A DNA stretch of 64,000 bases, taken from CAVVKW01 sp963749035. Its GTDB lineage: Bacteria; Verrucomicrobiota; Verrucomicrobiia; Chthoniobacterales; JAATET01. The DNA lies in contig CAVVKW010000004.1 in assembly GCA_963749035.1 (NCBI GenBank), positions 682,001 to 746,000 on the forward strand, read 5' to 3'. This document shows positions 17,355-26,063 of the stretch, in pieces. Below the pieces are notes generated by a model, which saw only the letters and a program-made list of their open reading frames with translations, was not told the DNA's origin and made no database searches. The position numbers were made by a program, and so were the translations under genes. The stretch's first letter is position 1, and the number at the start of each line of letters is the position of its first letter.

Positions 17355-17909
17355 CTCATTGACTTGCTCTCGGAGGAAGTATCGCTCGTAAAACAGCGTG
17401 TAGTTCCCGTCAAATGAGATTGACGTCAAATCACGCAATTTTACTCTTGTTGTCTCGTCGTCAAGTTTCGCTTCAACAGAAAACTCGCGGATGAAAAGAT
17501 GCTTCTTGGTAATCTTCTCAATGAATCCAGTGTGAAAATCGCCGTCTTCAAGCGTCTCTCTTTCAATAGTAACCACCTTCGAAGATGGCAGCGCAATCAA
17601 CAAATCAAGAATACCGTTCTCCGGAATCGATTTATTAAATGCGACTTTTCGCATCTGATCTTCATCTTCCAATAGGCTTTTCTGAAAATTATCGGACGCT
17701 TTACTCTCGAGGGCTGTGATCGTGGACCTTCGTAGGAGCCGAACGCTATCTACGAAGAAATCGAAAATCTGATGAACCAATAACCAGTCGCAATCTAAAT
17801 CGATAATGAAACCTTGGATTGGCTCGCGGTCAATTTTGTTCCTTGAAATGGAGACAAGGGATTGATTGCGATGAAATTTGCGAAATACCGATTTACGAAT
17901 CGTATTCAT
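17349..17909 (-). CDS. cytoplasmic protein, unknown function
   Basis: 186 residues with no signal peptide or membrane helix. It contains a repeated strand pattern (IQGFIIDLDCDWLLVHQI early and HTGFIEKITKKHLFIREF later), which suggests an SH3- or PRC-like beta barrel pair. I do not recognise the family. Stop TAA is in the attC core. Confidence 0.65.
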   Translation of the reverse strand: MNTIRKSVFRKFHRNQSLVSISRNKIDREPIQGFIIDLDCDWLLVHQIFDFFVDSVRLLRRSTITALESKASDNFQKSLLEDEDQMRKVAFNKSIPENGILDLLIALPSSKVVTIERETLEDGDFHTGFIEKITKKHLFIREFSVEAKLDDETTRVKLRDLTSISFDGNYTLFYERYFLREQVNET

Positions 17910-17913
17910 AATG

Positions 17914-18042
17914 ACCTAACGTCAAGCTCAGCCAACCTGAACGCGGGACCGAACTTCCATGGTGGATGTGAATTGGAAAGGCGGAAGTCAGAACAACTGC
18001 GCCGTGTCGCGGCTAGGGGTTGGCTGCAGCGCCTTGTTAGCT
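17914..18042 (-). repeat. attC site 30 (class E)
   Basis: Left core ACCTAAC, right core GTTAGCT; 129 bp with a longer centre. Confidence 0.9.
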
Positions 18043-18044
18043 GC

Positions 18045-18314
18045 TCACCCTTTCCCTCTGTAAACTTCTTTGCGATCTCCGACTCGCACTATCTCAATGT
18101 ATAGAATGTCAGCAAACACCTCATAAATTATGCGGAAACGACCTACTCGGATTCTGAAGGCATGTTCGCTACCCGAGAGCTTGACATGGCCTATGGGAAA
18201 AGGATCTTCAGCTAGAGCTTCTGCAGCTTCGATGATCCGTGTAATGTCTTTGTGCGGAATCTTACGAATGTCCTTTTTCGTGGACTTGCGCCATTCAAGT
18301 TGGAATGAGGCCAT
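18045..18314 (-). CDS. RelE family toxin
   Basis: 89 residues. RelE/ParE fold: LEWRKSTKKDIRKIP, then the strand-rich HAFRIRVGRFRIIYEV and YIEIVRVGDRKEVYRG, close to RelE/YafQ-type mRNA interferases. ATG at 18314 lies inside the end of the antitoxin gene (20-bp overlap). Confidence 0.9.
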   Translation of the reverse strand: MASFQLEWRKSTKKDIRKIPHKDITRIIEAAEALAEDPFPIGHVKLSGSEHAFRIRVGRFRIIYEVFADILYIEIVRVGDRKEVYRGKG

Positions 18315-18489
18315 CGTGTCGGAGTTCGTCAAGAAACTGAGAGTGAGGAATAGTCTCTTCACTCTTGCGGTCAGCAACTGCAGCAAGATCGCTCAAATCT
18401 TCTATAAGTTGCTCGTAATCAGTGATTGAAAGCAGGACGCCGGTTTTGTCGCCGGCTTCATTTGTCAGGTATTGGACGGATGCGGGCAT
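18295..18489 (-). CDS. Phd/YefM-like antitoxin of the RelE toxin
   Basis: 64 residues. VQYLTNEAGDKTGVLLSITDYEQLIEDLSDL fits the short antitoxins that accompany RelE in many bacteria. It precedes the toxin with overlapping ends. There are about 50 bp before the core at 18538 for a promoter. Confidence 0.82.
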   Translation of the reverse strand: MPASVQYLTNEAGDKTGVLLSITDYEQLIEDLSDLAAVADRKSEETIPHSQFLDELRHDGLIPT

Positions 18490-18537
18490 GACAGAACTTT
18501 ATACAGATTGAGAAGAGTGTCCAGATTCGTGTATTGC

Positions 18538-18663
18538 AGCTAACGTCAAGCTCAGCCACCCCGATCGGGCGTGCGAGCTACGGGTTGTAATCTACTGAAA
18601 GTGACCCTTTCGAATATCTGAAACGGAGCGCGGCTAGGGGTTGGCTGCAGCGCCTTGTTAGAC
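18538..18663 (-). repeat. attC site 31 (class A)
   Basis: Left core AGCTAAC, right core GTTAGAC. Confidence 0.9.
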
Positions 18664-18982
18664 TGGTCAGGATAAAATGGTGAGCTGCGGAGAAGATGAT
18701 CGAAAAACTGCGGACCAGCTCATCGTGTGCCACAACAATGTACGCAGTCGAGAAACTGATCCTTTTCAGGATCTCCCGGTCGTATACAAGTGACAGTTGT
18801 GGCACTCGATGAGCCTCCCACAGCAGGGGGAACGTTGAATGCGTGATAGGCTCCCGCGCCAAAAGCTTCCACGGATGCTACGATCTGGACAATTATTCTT
18901 TATGCTCGTTCTTTGATCGCCCGATCAATTCTTCGCAATCGAATGCCTGTTGGAAACGGAAGTTGCAACGCAGTGTCAGGAA
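18664..18982. repeat. ORF-less cassette, family 3, copy 3
   Basis: Palindrome 18718-18814, with an inner hairpin GATCCT-TTTC-AGGATC. Cores GTTAGAC and GTCTAAC. Confidence 0.85.
18718..18814. other. long imperfect palindrome, family-3 reference
   Basis: 97 nt. The left arm GCTCATCGTGTGCCACAAC pairs with the right arm GTTGTGGCACTCGATGAGC at 18 of 19 positions. Inside, GTACG can face CGTAT and GATCCT faces AGGATC. Such a fold could form in RNA from either strand or in single-stranded DNA during cassette recombination. Confidence 0.8.
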
Positions 18983-19108
18983 GTCTAACGTCAAGCTCAG
19001 CCACCCCGAACGGATGGGCGAAGCGCGGAACGCAGTTCCGCCAAGCAGCGGGTTCGAGTTGGATGTGTCAGCACGCGGCTAGGGGTTGGCTGCAGCGCCT
19101 TGTTAGGC
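18983..19108 (-). repeat. attC site 32 (class B)
   Basis: Left core GTCTAAC, right core GTTAGGC. Confidence 0.9.
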
Positions 19109-19480
19109 CTCTTCTTTGTAGTCAAAAATAATACTGGCTAATGTCCAGAATTCAGAAATTTTATCAGCCCGCATATGGTAAAAATAGATGACCTCTACTA
19201 CTATATTTTCCTGCGACGCATTTAGCGTGGCGTTGTAGATGAATCGGATGGAAAAACGATTATCATCGGCAATGATTTCCTTGATGTCATAGTGAGGGTT
19301 GGAGATGTTCTTGCGGTCCCACAAGAGACGGTTTTCAATGTCTTTAAAGCATAGAGTCTGGTCACGGTGGTGTCCGATGACATCTGCATTATAGAAGAGG
19401 TGTAGATTTGAAGGATCAAATGGGATCCACACCTTCTGCATCAAATCCTGTGCAAACTTATAAATAGCGTCTTGTTGCAT
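19103..19480 (-). CDS. SnoaL/NTF2-like protein
   Basis: 125 residues. A cone-shaped NTF2-like fold is suggested by an N-terminal helix, LFYNADVIGHHRDQTLCFKDI, alternating strands and the closing VEVIYFYHMRADKISEFWTL typical of SnoaL-like cyclases and ketosteroid isomerases. The substrate cannot be told. ATG at 19480 is the first after the core. Stop TAA in the core. Confidence 0.75.
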   Translation of the reverse strand: MQQDAIYKFAQDLMQKVWIPFDPSNLHLFYNADVIGHHRDQTLCFKDIENRLLWDRKNISNPHYDIKEIIADDNRFSIRFIYNATLNASQENIVVEVIYFYHMRADKISEFWTLASIIFDYKEEA

Positions 19481-19492
19481 GAATGTTTTATG

Positions 19493-19618
19493 GCCTAACG
19501 TCAAGCTCAGCCAACCTGAACGGGCGTGCGAAATGCGGAACGCAGTTCCGCCAGGTAGCGGCTACGAGTTGGGTGTGTCAGCACGCGGCTAAGGGTTGGC
19601 TGCAGCGCCTTGTTCGGT
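19493..19618 (-). repeat. attC site 33 (class B)
   Basis: Left core GCCTAAC, right core GTTCGGT. Confidence 0.9.
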
Positions 19619-19624
19619 GGTATT

Positions 19625-20005
19625 TTATCTGCACATCCAAATACGGTCTATTTTCCATGCATTCTTGTCCCGAATGAAATCAATATGAATGTGCCCAAGT
19701 TCCTGTCCATGTCCGCCAAGTTTGAATTGGCTCTTCTCTATAGGGAAATCACGATTCGCATACCGCTCGGCAAGTCTGATTGCTCCATGAGAAGTATCGA
19801 GTGCCTCAATGTAGTTGATACGAATTGTCGTTGCATCAAGTGGTGAAGCAAAAGAGTCGGCGATTGCTGTGAAATCTTTCAATTCAAGTTTCTGGTCAAG
19901 CCAACGAAGCGCTTCTGGTAGAGATGTGAACTCAGGAGTATCTTGTGCGCTCGCGGAACAAGAGACGTGGATAGCGCAGAGAATAGTGAAGAGAAGAGAT
20001 CTCAT
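19625..20005 (-). CDS. exported protein, possible lipoprotein
   Basis: 126 residues from ATG at 20005 (a GTG at 20017 would add four). Signal sequence MRSLLFTILCAIHVSCSASAQ, with HVSC as a possible weak lipobox. The mature part has the pattern of a small SnoaL-like or DUF4878-type domain (HGQELGHIHIDFIRDKNAWKIDRIW). Own stop before attC. Confidence 0.6.
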   Translation of the reverse strand: MRSLLFTILCAIHVSCSASAQDTPEFTSLPEALRWLDQKLELKDFTAIADSFASPLDATTIRINYIEALDTSHGAIRLAERYANRDFPIEKSQFKLGGHGQELGHIHIDFIRDKNAWKIDRIWMCR

Positions 20006-20015
20006 AAATTTATTC

Positions 20016-20141
20016 ACCGAACGTCAAGCTCAGCCACCCCGATCGGGTGTTCGAACTACTGATCGTGATCATCTGCAATCTGGTCGTTCGCCAACCCCGA
20101 GAGCGAAGCGGCTAGGGGTTGACTGCAGCGCCTTGTTCGAC
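20016..20141 (-). repeat. attC site 34 (class C)
   Basis: Left core ACCGAAC, right core GTTCGAC. The right box is GGTTGACTG but the left remains CAGCCACC. Confidence 0.9.
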
Positions 20142-20816
20142 AAATCTTTGATCGGGATCATAGCCGACAAGAAACAAACGTGCTTGGTCATCAAATCTAT
20201 ATATTAAGTCTCCACCGTAGCTTTCCCAAACGAGAATCTTTTGTCTCTCAATCCAGTCGCTGAAATGGCGGAATCCGGGCCCGGGCGTATTTGGTGGAGA
20301 ATGCTTTTTGTCCCATGAAGCCCCCGCCGCTAGCGTTTTCGAGTGTAACTTCTGGAAATAATCAGATTCTTCAAATGGTGACTTCTCAATGGTGGCGAGC
20401 TTCCACTCGCCAGAAGAGGTTCGAAGATAAAGTCGAGTCTCGCTCATTATTCTTCCCATGTTGAGGCGAAGCTGGAAACCCTTATGTTCTGGATGCCAAC
20501 TGCAAGTGACCATTGATGTGAGAGGCCCCCAAGAGAAGTCTCCGTTGACTGGAGTCTCCCAAAGAATTCTCGTGGTGTCTGTCTCGATTAGATATGCGCT
20601 GAATGGACTTGGGCCATCTCCCTTGGGAACAGGCAATCCCACGTTCTGATTCGTTGTGACAACAATAGCTAAGTCGCCATCTTGGGAAAGTCCATCACCT
20701 TCAATTCGGTTTCCGGTATCGTATCCGACAACGAAATAATCATCGATCTTACGTGGAGTGTCGTCGGCCAAAAGAATGCTCCCTGTGAAGAGAGATATGA
20801 TCATTGGAAGTTTCAT
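20112..20816 (-). CDS. exported protein, unknown function
   Basis: 234 residues including the attC-encoded end VEQGAAVNP. Short signal peptide MKLPMIISLFTGSILLADD. The mature protein has repeated beta-rich segments (SQDGDLAIVVTTNQ, SAYLIETDTTRILWETP, IYRFDDQARLFLVGYDPD). It resembles small periplasmic proteins of unknown role. Confidence 0.6.
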   Translation of the reverse strand: MKLPMIISLFTGSILLADDTPRKIDDYFVVGYDTGNRIEGDGLSQDGDLAIVVTTNQNVGLPVPKGDGPSPFSAYLIETDTTRILWETPVNGDFSWGPLTSMVTCSWHPEHKGFQLRLNMGRIMSETRLYLRTSSGEWKLATIEKSPFEESDYFQKLHSKTLAAGASWDKKHSPPNTPGPGFRHFSDWIERQKILVWESYGGDLIYRFDDQARLFLVGYDPDQRFVEQGAAVNP

Positions 20817-20822
20817 ATTTAT

Positions 20823-20948
20823 GTCGAACGTCAAGCTCAGCCACCTCGAACAGATGGTCGAACTACTGATTGTGATCTGGAGAAGGTGACGCTTCCGAGC
20901 GTCTGAAAAGGAGAGCGGCTAGGGGTTGGCTGCAGCGCCTTGTTCGAC
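20823..20948 (-). repeat. attC site 35 (class A)
   Basis: Cores GTCGAAC and GTTCGAC; same CCACCTCGAACAGATGG variant as site 27. Confidence 0.9.
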
Positions 20949-21312
20949 TGGATCGGCTGGTGGTCCGGGAAAGGCATCGAGCTACTGGGAACGTCGTATA
21001 CTTTGGTTCAAATCGCGAAGCCACTTCAATGATTGGACGAATCCAGAGAGAAGGGTTCGACTTGGCAGGGATATATTTACGACCGCGGAAGTGATGAGGG
21101 CTGGATGTGGCTGGAATGAACAGGGACCAAGCTACGAATTTTTTTCATCCGCCGGAGGCTGCTGACAGACATCGGTCGAAATCCGGTTGAGCCGATCTTG
21201 TCTTCGGGGTGGCCTCTCAAGTCGTCGCAGTCTGAACCAATGGTAGTTTGCCGGGTTTGTCGTCAGCTTCAGAATACCGAATTTACTCATCCGCCGGAGG
21301 CTGCATCATGAA
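20949..21312. repeat. ORF-less cassette, family 1, copy 11 (tandem)
   Basis: Almost identical to the next cassette and to 16435-16799. Confidence 0.87.
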
Positions 21313-21438
21313 GTCGAACGTCAAGCTCAGCCACCTCGAACAGATGGTCGAACTACTGATTGTGATCTGGAGAAGGTGACGCTTCCGAGCGTCTGAAAAG
21401 GAGAGCGGCTAGGGGTTGGCTGCAGCGCCTTGTTCGAC
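21313..21438 (-). repeat. attC site 36 (class A)
   Basis: Cores GTCGAAC and GTTCGAC; identical in reading to site 35, so attC plus cassette is tandemly duplicated. Confidence 0.9.
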
Positions 21439-21803
21439 TGGATCGGCTGGTGGTCCGGGAAAGGCATCGAGCTACTGGGAGCGTCGTATACTTTGGTTCA
21501 AATCGCGAAGCCACTTCAATGATTGGACGAATCCAGAGAGAAGGGTTCGACTTGGCAGGGATATATTTACGACCGCGGAAGTGATGAGGGCTGGATGTGG
21601 CTGGAATGAACAGGGACCAAGCTACGAATTTGTTTTCATCCGCCGGAGGCTGCTGACAGACATCGGTCGAAATCCGGTTGAGCCGATCCTGTCTTCGGGG
21701 TGGCCTCTCAAGTCGTCGCAGTCTGAACCAATGGTAGTTTGCCGGGTTTGTCGTCAGCTTCAGAATACCGAATTTACTCATCCGCCGGAGGCTGCATCAT
21801 GAA
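21439..21803. repeat. ORF-less cassette, family 1, copy 12 (tandem)
   Basis: Second unit of the tandem pair. Confidence 0.87.
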
Positions 21804-21929
21804 GTCGAACGTCAAGCTCAGCCACCCCGAACGGGCGTGCGAGCTACTGATTGTGATCTGCTGGAGGTGACGCTTTCGAACATCTGAAACAGAAAGCGGC
21901 TAGGGGTTGGCTGCAGCGCCTTGTTCGGT
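21804..21929 (-). repeat. attC site 37 (class A)
   Basis: Left core GTCGAAC, right core GTTCGGT. Confidence 0.9.
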
Positions 21930-21967
21930 CTTGCATCTTCTCACAATTGATGAATGATGACGATGTC

Positions 21968-22186
21968 ATGAGAACGATTATCGATATCCCAGATGAAGAG
22001 GTCGAAGCACTTGCCGACGTGTGTAGAACCCAGAAAATCTCCCGTGCAGAGGCGGTCAGACGTGCACTGAGAGACATGCTCGCTGCGAACGCATTAAACG
22101 ATCGAACCGAAGCATTTGGTGCTTGGAAGCGCGAGGTAAACAGCAGGGCGTATATCGAGGAACTTCGCGGAGAGTGGGACCAATGA
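21968..22186 (+). CDS. vapB: VapB-type antitoxin
   Basis: 72 residues from ATG at 21968 (MRTIIDIPDEEVEAL); ATG at 21950 would add six. The ribbon-helix-helix pattern RTIIDIPDE...ISRAEAVRRALRDML is typical of VapB DNA-binding antitoxins. It overlaps vapC by four bases (ATGA). This is the only clear coding pair on the plus strand of the array, pointing towards intI, so it must have its own promoter. Confidence 0.88.
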   Translation: MRTIIDIPDEEVEALADVCRTQKISRAEAVRRALRDMLAANALNDRTEAFGAWKREVNSRAYIEELRGEWDQ

Positions 22187-22548
22187 AAGCGGTAATCGAT
22201 AGCGATGTTCTCATCGATTATCTGCAGGGGATCGATAAAGCGAAAAGCGAAATCGAGCGATACACTGAACCCTCATATTCAATCATTTCGTGGATTGAGG
22301 TAATGTGTGGTGCTGAGTCAGAATCAGAGCGTGGAGCTGCTGATGCACTATTTCGCTCAATGACGTGTATCGACCTTACGATCGGTGTCGCGCAGCAAGC
22401 TGTGTTTGAAAGGAAAGCCCGCAAACTGAAAATTCCTGATGCAACAATTCTTGCGAGTGCTGATCACGAAGGTTGCATCCTTGTAACTCGGAATTCGAAA
22501 GACTTCGATAATAGCGACCCCAGGGTGCGGATCCCGTATCTCTTGTGA
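22183..22548 (+). CDS. vapC: VapC-type PIN-domain toxin
   Basis: 121 residues. PIN ribonuclease with acidic residues in MKAVIDSDVLIDYL (Asp at 6 and 8), SWIEVMCG, PDATILASA and the late DFDN. It cleaves RNA and is held in check by VapB. Complete, with a stop abutting the core at 22548. Opposite in direction to the other cassette genes. Confidence 0.92.
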   Translation: MKAVIDSDVLIDYLQGIDKAKSEIERYTEPSYSIISWIEVMCGAESESERGAADALFRSMTCIDLTIGVAQQAVFERKARKLKIPDATILASADHEGCILVTRNSKDFDNSDPRVRIPYLL

Positions 22549-22673
22549 CCGAACGTCAAGCTCAGCCACCCTGAACGGGCTTCCGAGCTATGGATTGATG
22601 TTTGTTGGAGGAAGAGCTTTCGAACGTCGAAAACGGAGTGCGGCTAGGGGTTGGCTGCAGCGCCTTGTTAGAC
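22548..22673 (-). repeat. attC site 38 (class A)
   Basis: Left core ACCGAAC, right core GTTAGAC. Confidence 0.9.
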
Positions 22674-22992
22674 TGGTCAGGATAAAATGGTGAGCTGCGG
22701 AGAAGATGATCGAATAACTGCGGACTAGCTCATCGTGTGCCACAACAATGTACGCAGTCGAGAAACTGATCTCTTTCAAGATCTCCCGGTCGTATACAAG
22801 TGACAGTTGTGGCACTCGATGAGCCTCCCACAGCAGGGGGAACGTTGAATGCGTGATAGGCTCCCGTGCCGAAGGATTTCACGGATGCTACGATCTGGAC
22901 AGTTATTCTTTATGCTCGTTCTTTGATTGCCCGATCAATTCTTCGCAATCGAATGCTTGTTGGAAACGGAAGTTGCGATGCAGTATCTGGAA
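22674..22992. repeat. ORF-less cassette, family 3, copy 4
   Basis: Palindrome 22728-22824. The inner hairpin is GATCT-CTTTCA-AGATC, a paired change relative to GATCCT/AGGATC at 18718. Confidence 0.85.
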
Positions 22993-23118
22993 GTCTAACG
23001 TCAAGCTCAGCCACCCCAAACAGGCGTCCGAGCTATGGATTGATGTTTGTTGGAGGAAGAGCTTTCGAACGTCGAAAACGGAGGGCGGCTAGGGGTTGGC
23101 TGCAGCGCCTTGATGGAC
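22993..23118 (-). repeat. attC site 39 (class A, GATGGAC core)
   Basis: Left core GTCTAAC, right core GATGGAC, but preceded by the usual GCGCCTT, not GCGTCTT. The altered core is therefore not tied to that neighbouring change. Confidence 0.9.
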
Positions 23119-23429
23119 AGAATTTCATCGAGTCGCCGCCTGGCAATCGAGCTATCAAACCTTCGAACGATGCGCTCATCGAGTGACACGACAACACACG
23201 CGAACGGATTGATGGTCTTTTGCAGGTTTGCCCGTGGCATACAAGTTGCCGTCGTGGCGGTCGATGAGCTCTCCAGCAACGGAACTGTGAATATCTTGGT
23301 GAAAGTGAAGGTGGAGGGAAGCTGATCCAAAGGAGGTGAATATCAATATGACTGCTGAACGCCTTGCAGACGATTACGCACCCATTTTGCTTTCTGGCGC
23401 TCGCATACGAAGAATCCGCATTTCATTCT
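23119..23429. repeat. ORF-less cassette, family 2, copy 8
   Basis: Palindrome 23174-23269. Shine-Dalgarno and ATG at 23348. Confidence 0.85.
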
Positions 23430-23558
23430 GTCCATCGTCAAGCTCAGCCACCCCGAACACGGGACCGAACTTGTATGGTGGACGTTGGATGGAATGGCGG
23501 AAGTCAGAATAGCTGCGCCGTGTCGCGGCTAGGGGTTGGCTGCAGCGCCTTGTTCGGT
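23430..23558 (-). repeat. attC site 40 (class E)
   Basis: Left core GTCCATC, right core GTTCGGT. Confidence 0.9.
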
Positions 23559-23563
23559 CTGTA

Positions 23564-23962
23564 TTACAGTTTCTCAAAACGGACGATTCCGCCTTGAGTC
23601 ACGATGACTTTCTGATCTGCTCCGATACCAATTATTGCAGGTGTATCTCTGGCATTTTCATCGTTATTGGTCGGGAAAAACTTGACTTTGTAACCTTCGG
23701 TGAGTCGATCCAGATCTGCTTTCGTGAGGTAGTTACCCTGACTTAGTTCCGCAATAGAGTCGAGGTTGGCGGATCTTCCAGAAGCGCTACTATCAAGCTC
23801 AAGTGTTTGTCGTGCGATCTGTAGATGTCTGAAATTATTGAGCGTTTGGACTGTTTGCTTGCGCTGGGAGTAGCTTGAAAACGCTTGAATTACGAGTGCC
23901 GCTACGATGATCGCGAAAACAGCTATCGATATTATGACAACTTTTTTATGACGGTTTTTCAT
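23564..23962 (-). CDS. pseudopilin-like inner-membrane protein, copy 1
   Basis: 132 residues. Short basic N-terminus MKNRHKKV, one membrane helix (about 8-28), then RHLQIARQTLELD and a C-terminal globular part (YKVKFFPTNN...GIGADQKVIVTQGG). The layout recalls type II pseudopilins without a clear prepilin cleavage site. The same gene is repeated at 43692-44090. Own TAA stop before the core. An in-frame GTG in attC would extend it by 31 residues. Confidence 0.65.
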   Translation of the reverse strand: MKNRHKKVVIISIAVFAIIVAALVIQAFSSYSQRKQTVQTLNNFRHLQIARQTLELDSSASGRSANLDSIAELSQGNYLTKADLDRLTEGYKVKFFPTNNDENARDTPAIIGIGADQKVIVTQGGIVRFEKL

Positions 23963-24033
23963 TTGTATTGGGGGGAGTTGCGTCTCGCTTTCGGATTGCG
24001 GAGGATGCTCTAGGTTCCTCCGCCGGATGCTGG

Positions 24034-24158
24034 ACCGAACGTCAAGCTCAGCCACCCTGAACGGGCGTAGAGCCGCTCAACGCAGTTGCGCCACTCAGCG
24101 GATACGAGTTTGATGTGACAGCAGACGGCTAGGGGTTGGCTGCAGCGCCTTGTTGGGC
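24034..24158 (-). repeat. attC site 41 (class B variant)
   Basis: Left core ACCGAAC, right core GTTGGGC. The centre has CAAC-GCA-GTTG in place of GAAC-GCA-GTTC: a paired change that keeps the class B hairpin. Confidence 0.88.
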
Positions 24159-24811
24159 CTTCTTTTTTTGTAAAGCAGGGCTAACACAAAAGACATTGAT
24201 AGGAGGAGCAAGATACTCGGTTCAGGAATTGATGTCGCAGTCAAAATGACGCTGTCAATAAATTGCTGGTCATTCGAAAAGCCGCTGTCGCTAAAGTTGT
24301 ATATTCGAAATGTTATGGGTTCGTCTGCGAGAATGAATGCGCTTAGATCTAAACCTACTTTAGAAAAGGTTGGTTGAGGATCGCTGACGGATATCACAGA
24401 GAATGTGCCCATGTCTGTATCGTATCCCTCAATCGTTGACGAGATCGAATAGTAGCTTGTAAACTGAGTGGTGTTAAGCGAGCGGGCTGCTATATCGAAC
24501 TGTAGAGAAATCAATTGGAACTGCTGGTCGGAAGTCAATGAAATCGTGAACGAATAGTAATCGTCGCTTTCGATGGATTCGATTCGTGAAGTTCCGGAGT
24601 CGCCGGTGCGGAGTAAAAGGCCTGGAGGCGGATATCCATAGGCATGAATGTCAGCGGCAATGCCGCTTCCATTGGTGAAATCCGTTGACTCAGTAAATGA
24701 GTTGGAATCCTTCGACTCCCGGCTATCAATTGAAAAGTCGTAGCTAGAGATTGTAGCTGCGTGTAGGGAATTTAGTGTTAGGAGGATTGCGGTAGTGACT
24801 AGTGTTTTCAT
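24095..24811 (-). CDS. PEP-CTERM-sorted exported protein
   Basis: 238 residues. Signal peptide MKTLVTTAILLTLNSLHA, a beta-rich exported domain with many Ser/Thr, then the sorting signal SIPEPSILLLLSMSFVLALLYKKRR: the PEP motif, a membrane helix and a basic cluster. Such proteins are processed by exosortase and exported with exopolysaccharide. No stop precedes the core, so translation adds an attC-encoded tail (PNKALQPTPSR...). The tail follows the basic cluster, so it should be removed with the sorting signal. Confidence 0.85.
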   Translation of the reverse strand: MKTLVTTAILLTLNSLHAATISSYDFSIDSRESKDSNSFTESTDFTNGSGIAADIHAYGYPPPGLLLRTGDSGTSRIESIESDDYYSFTISLTSDQQFQLISLQFDIAARSLNTTQFTSYYSISSTIEGYDTDMGTFSVISVSDPQPTFSKVGLDLSAFILADEPITFRIYNFSDSGFSNDQQFIDSVILTATSIPEPSILLLLSMSFVLALLYKKRRPNKALQPTPSRLLSHQTRIR

Positions 24812-24827
24812 GTGATGTTTTTGGTTG

Positions 24828-24953
24828 GCCCAACGTCAAGCTCAGCCACCCTGAACGGGCGAGCGAAGAGCGGAACGCAGTTCCGCCGAGCAGCGGTTAC
24901 AAGTTTGGTGTGTCAGCACGCGGCTAAGGGTTGGCTGCAGCGCCTTGTTAGAC
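24828..24953 (-). repeat. attC site 42 (class B)
   Basis: Left core GCCCAAC, right core GTTAGAC. Confidence 0.9.
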
Positions 24954-25274
24954 TGGTCAGGATAAAATGGTGACCTGCTGAGAAGATGATCGAATAACGC
25001 CGGACTAGCTCATCGTGTGCCACAACAATGCACGCAGTCGAGAATGTGAGCTCTTGCAGGATATCCCGATCAAATACAAGTGACCGTTGTGGCACTCGAT
25101 GAGCCTCCCCGGGGAGCGGAAACGTTAAATGCGGAATAGACCTCCGCGCCGAAGGCATTCACAGTTTCTGTAATCGCGAAAATAATTTTTTTATGCCCAT
25201 CCTTTTATCGCGGGATCAATTTTTCGCGATCAAATGCTCATTTGAAACGGAAGTAGCAAATGCAGTATCAAGAA
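24954..25274. repeat. ORF-less cassette, family 3, diverged copy 5
   Basis: The most diverged family-3 member. Palindrome 25008-25104 keeps both arms (GTGCCACAAC/GTTGTGGCAC) while the loop and right half differ at many positions. Confidence 0.85.
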
Positions 25275-25401
25275 GTCTAACGTCAAGCTCAGCCACCCCG
25301 AACGGGCGAACTGAGGCAGCTGGTGATCAACTGCCGATAAGAGGTCCGCCCAACCTCTAGGAGCGCAGCGGATAGGGGTTGGCTGCAGCGCCTTGTTCGG
25401 C
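25275..25401 (-). repeat. attC site 43 (class D)
   Basis: Left core GTCTAAC, right core GTTCGGC. Confidence 0.9.
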
Positions 25402-25994
25402 TACAATTCTTGAATAAATTTTGCCCGGACAATCGGCTCACCATCAATGTGAATCACTTTTTCAGGGAGGATTTTCCAGCTCACGCGTTGATCAGGCGTA
25501 AAATACATGAAGTTCGGATGTCCATAAACTTCGTACTCCATATTGACGTAAACATCCTCGGTTCTTTGCTCGTGGCGAGTGAGATTAGAATTCCAATATG
25601 AAACGACTCTCTGTTCGCCAGTTGCTTTGCGTGTCACGGCAATCCATCCTATAGATGTTTTCTTCTTCAGAATTCCATAGAAGTTCTCAATCTTCGCTGC
25701 TCGTTGCCTAGCCCTTTCGGCACTTGCTTGCTGAGCTTCATATTCGACTTTTCGTTGCTCTGCCGCTTTTTGCGGCGTGTATCCAATCGCTTCTTTGACT
25801 TTAGATGGTAGAGAATGAATTGGGATTGTTGCGATCCCGGTCTCATGGAAAAACGTCAATTTCAATCCATGATGTTTAGAATAGATTGCACCTCGGTAAG
25901 TGACGCTTTCGACTTGGAGCGGATCAGGAAGAACGATGTCCGAAGCAAATGCAGTCGGAATCAGGATTAACAGTAAGAAGAGTCTGATGGACAT
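25401..25994 (-). CDS. exported protein with coiled-coil segment
   Basis: 197 residues from ATG at 25994. Signal peptide MSIRLFLLLILIPTAFAS. LTFFHETGIATIPIHSLPSKVKEAIGY followed by the charged helix AAEQRKVEYEAQQASAERARQRAAK fits the pattern of small Verrucomicrobia exported proteins; the rest is beta-rich. TAG stop overlaps the core's last base. Function unknown. Confidence 0.65.
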   Translation of the reverse strand: MSIRLFLLLILIPTAFASDIVLPDPLQVESVTYRGAIYSKHHGLKLTFFHETGIATIPIHSLPSKVKEAIGYTPQKAAEQRKVEYEAQQASAERARQRAAKIENFYGILKKKTSIGWIAVTRKATGEQRVVSYWNSNLTRHEQRTEDVYVNMEYEVYGHPNFMYFTPDQRVSWKILPEKVIHIDGEPIVRAKFIQEL

Positions 25995-26063
25995 GCTGAT
26001 AGTAAAACCGATGTGGTTACACGAATTGGAGATTAGGAGAAGTAGTTTTTCGCTGGGAAAGCA

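Noticed and set aside
18578..18862. Minus-strand ORF in family 3 (VYDREILKRISFSTAYIVVAHDELV)
   Set aside because: It looks protein-like, but the HRVPQ and VVAHDE parts are the two arms of the palindrome, no start lies near the core, and copies at 8674-8949 and 26880-27155 are in other frames.
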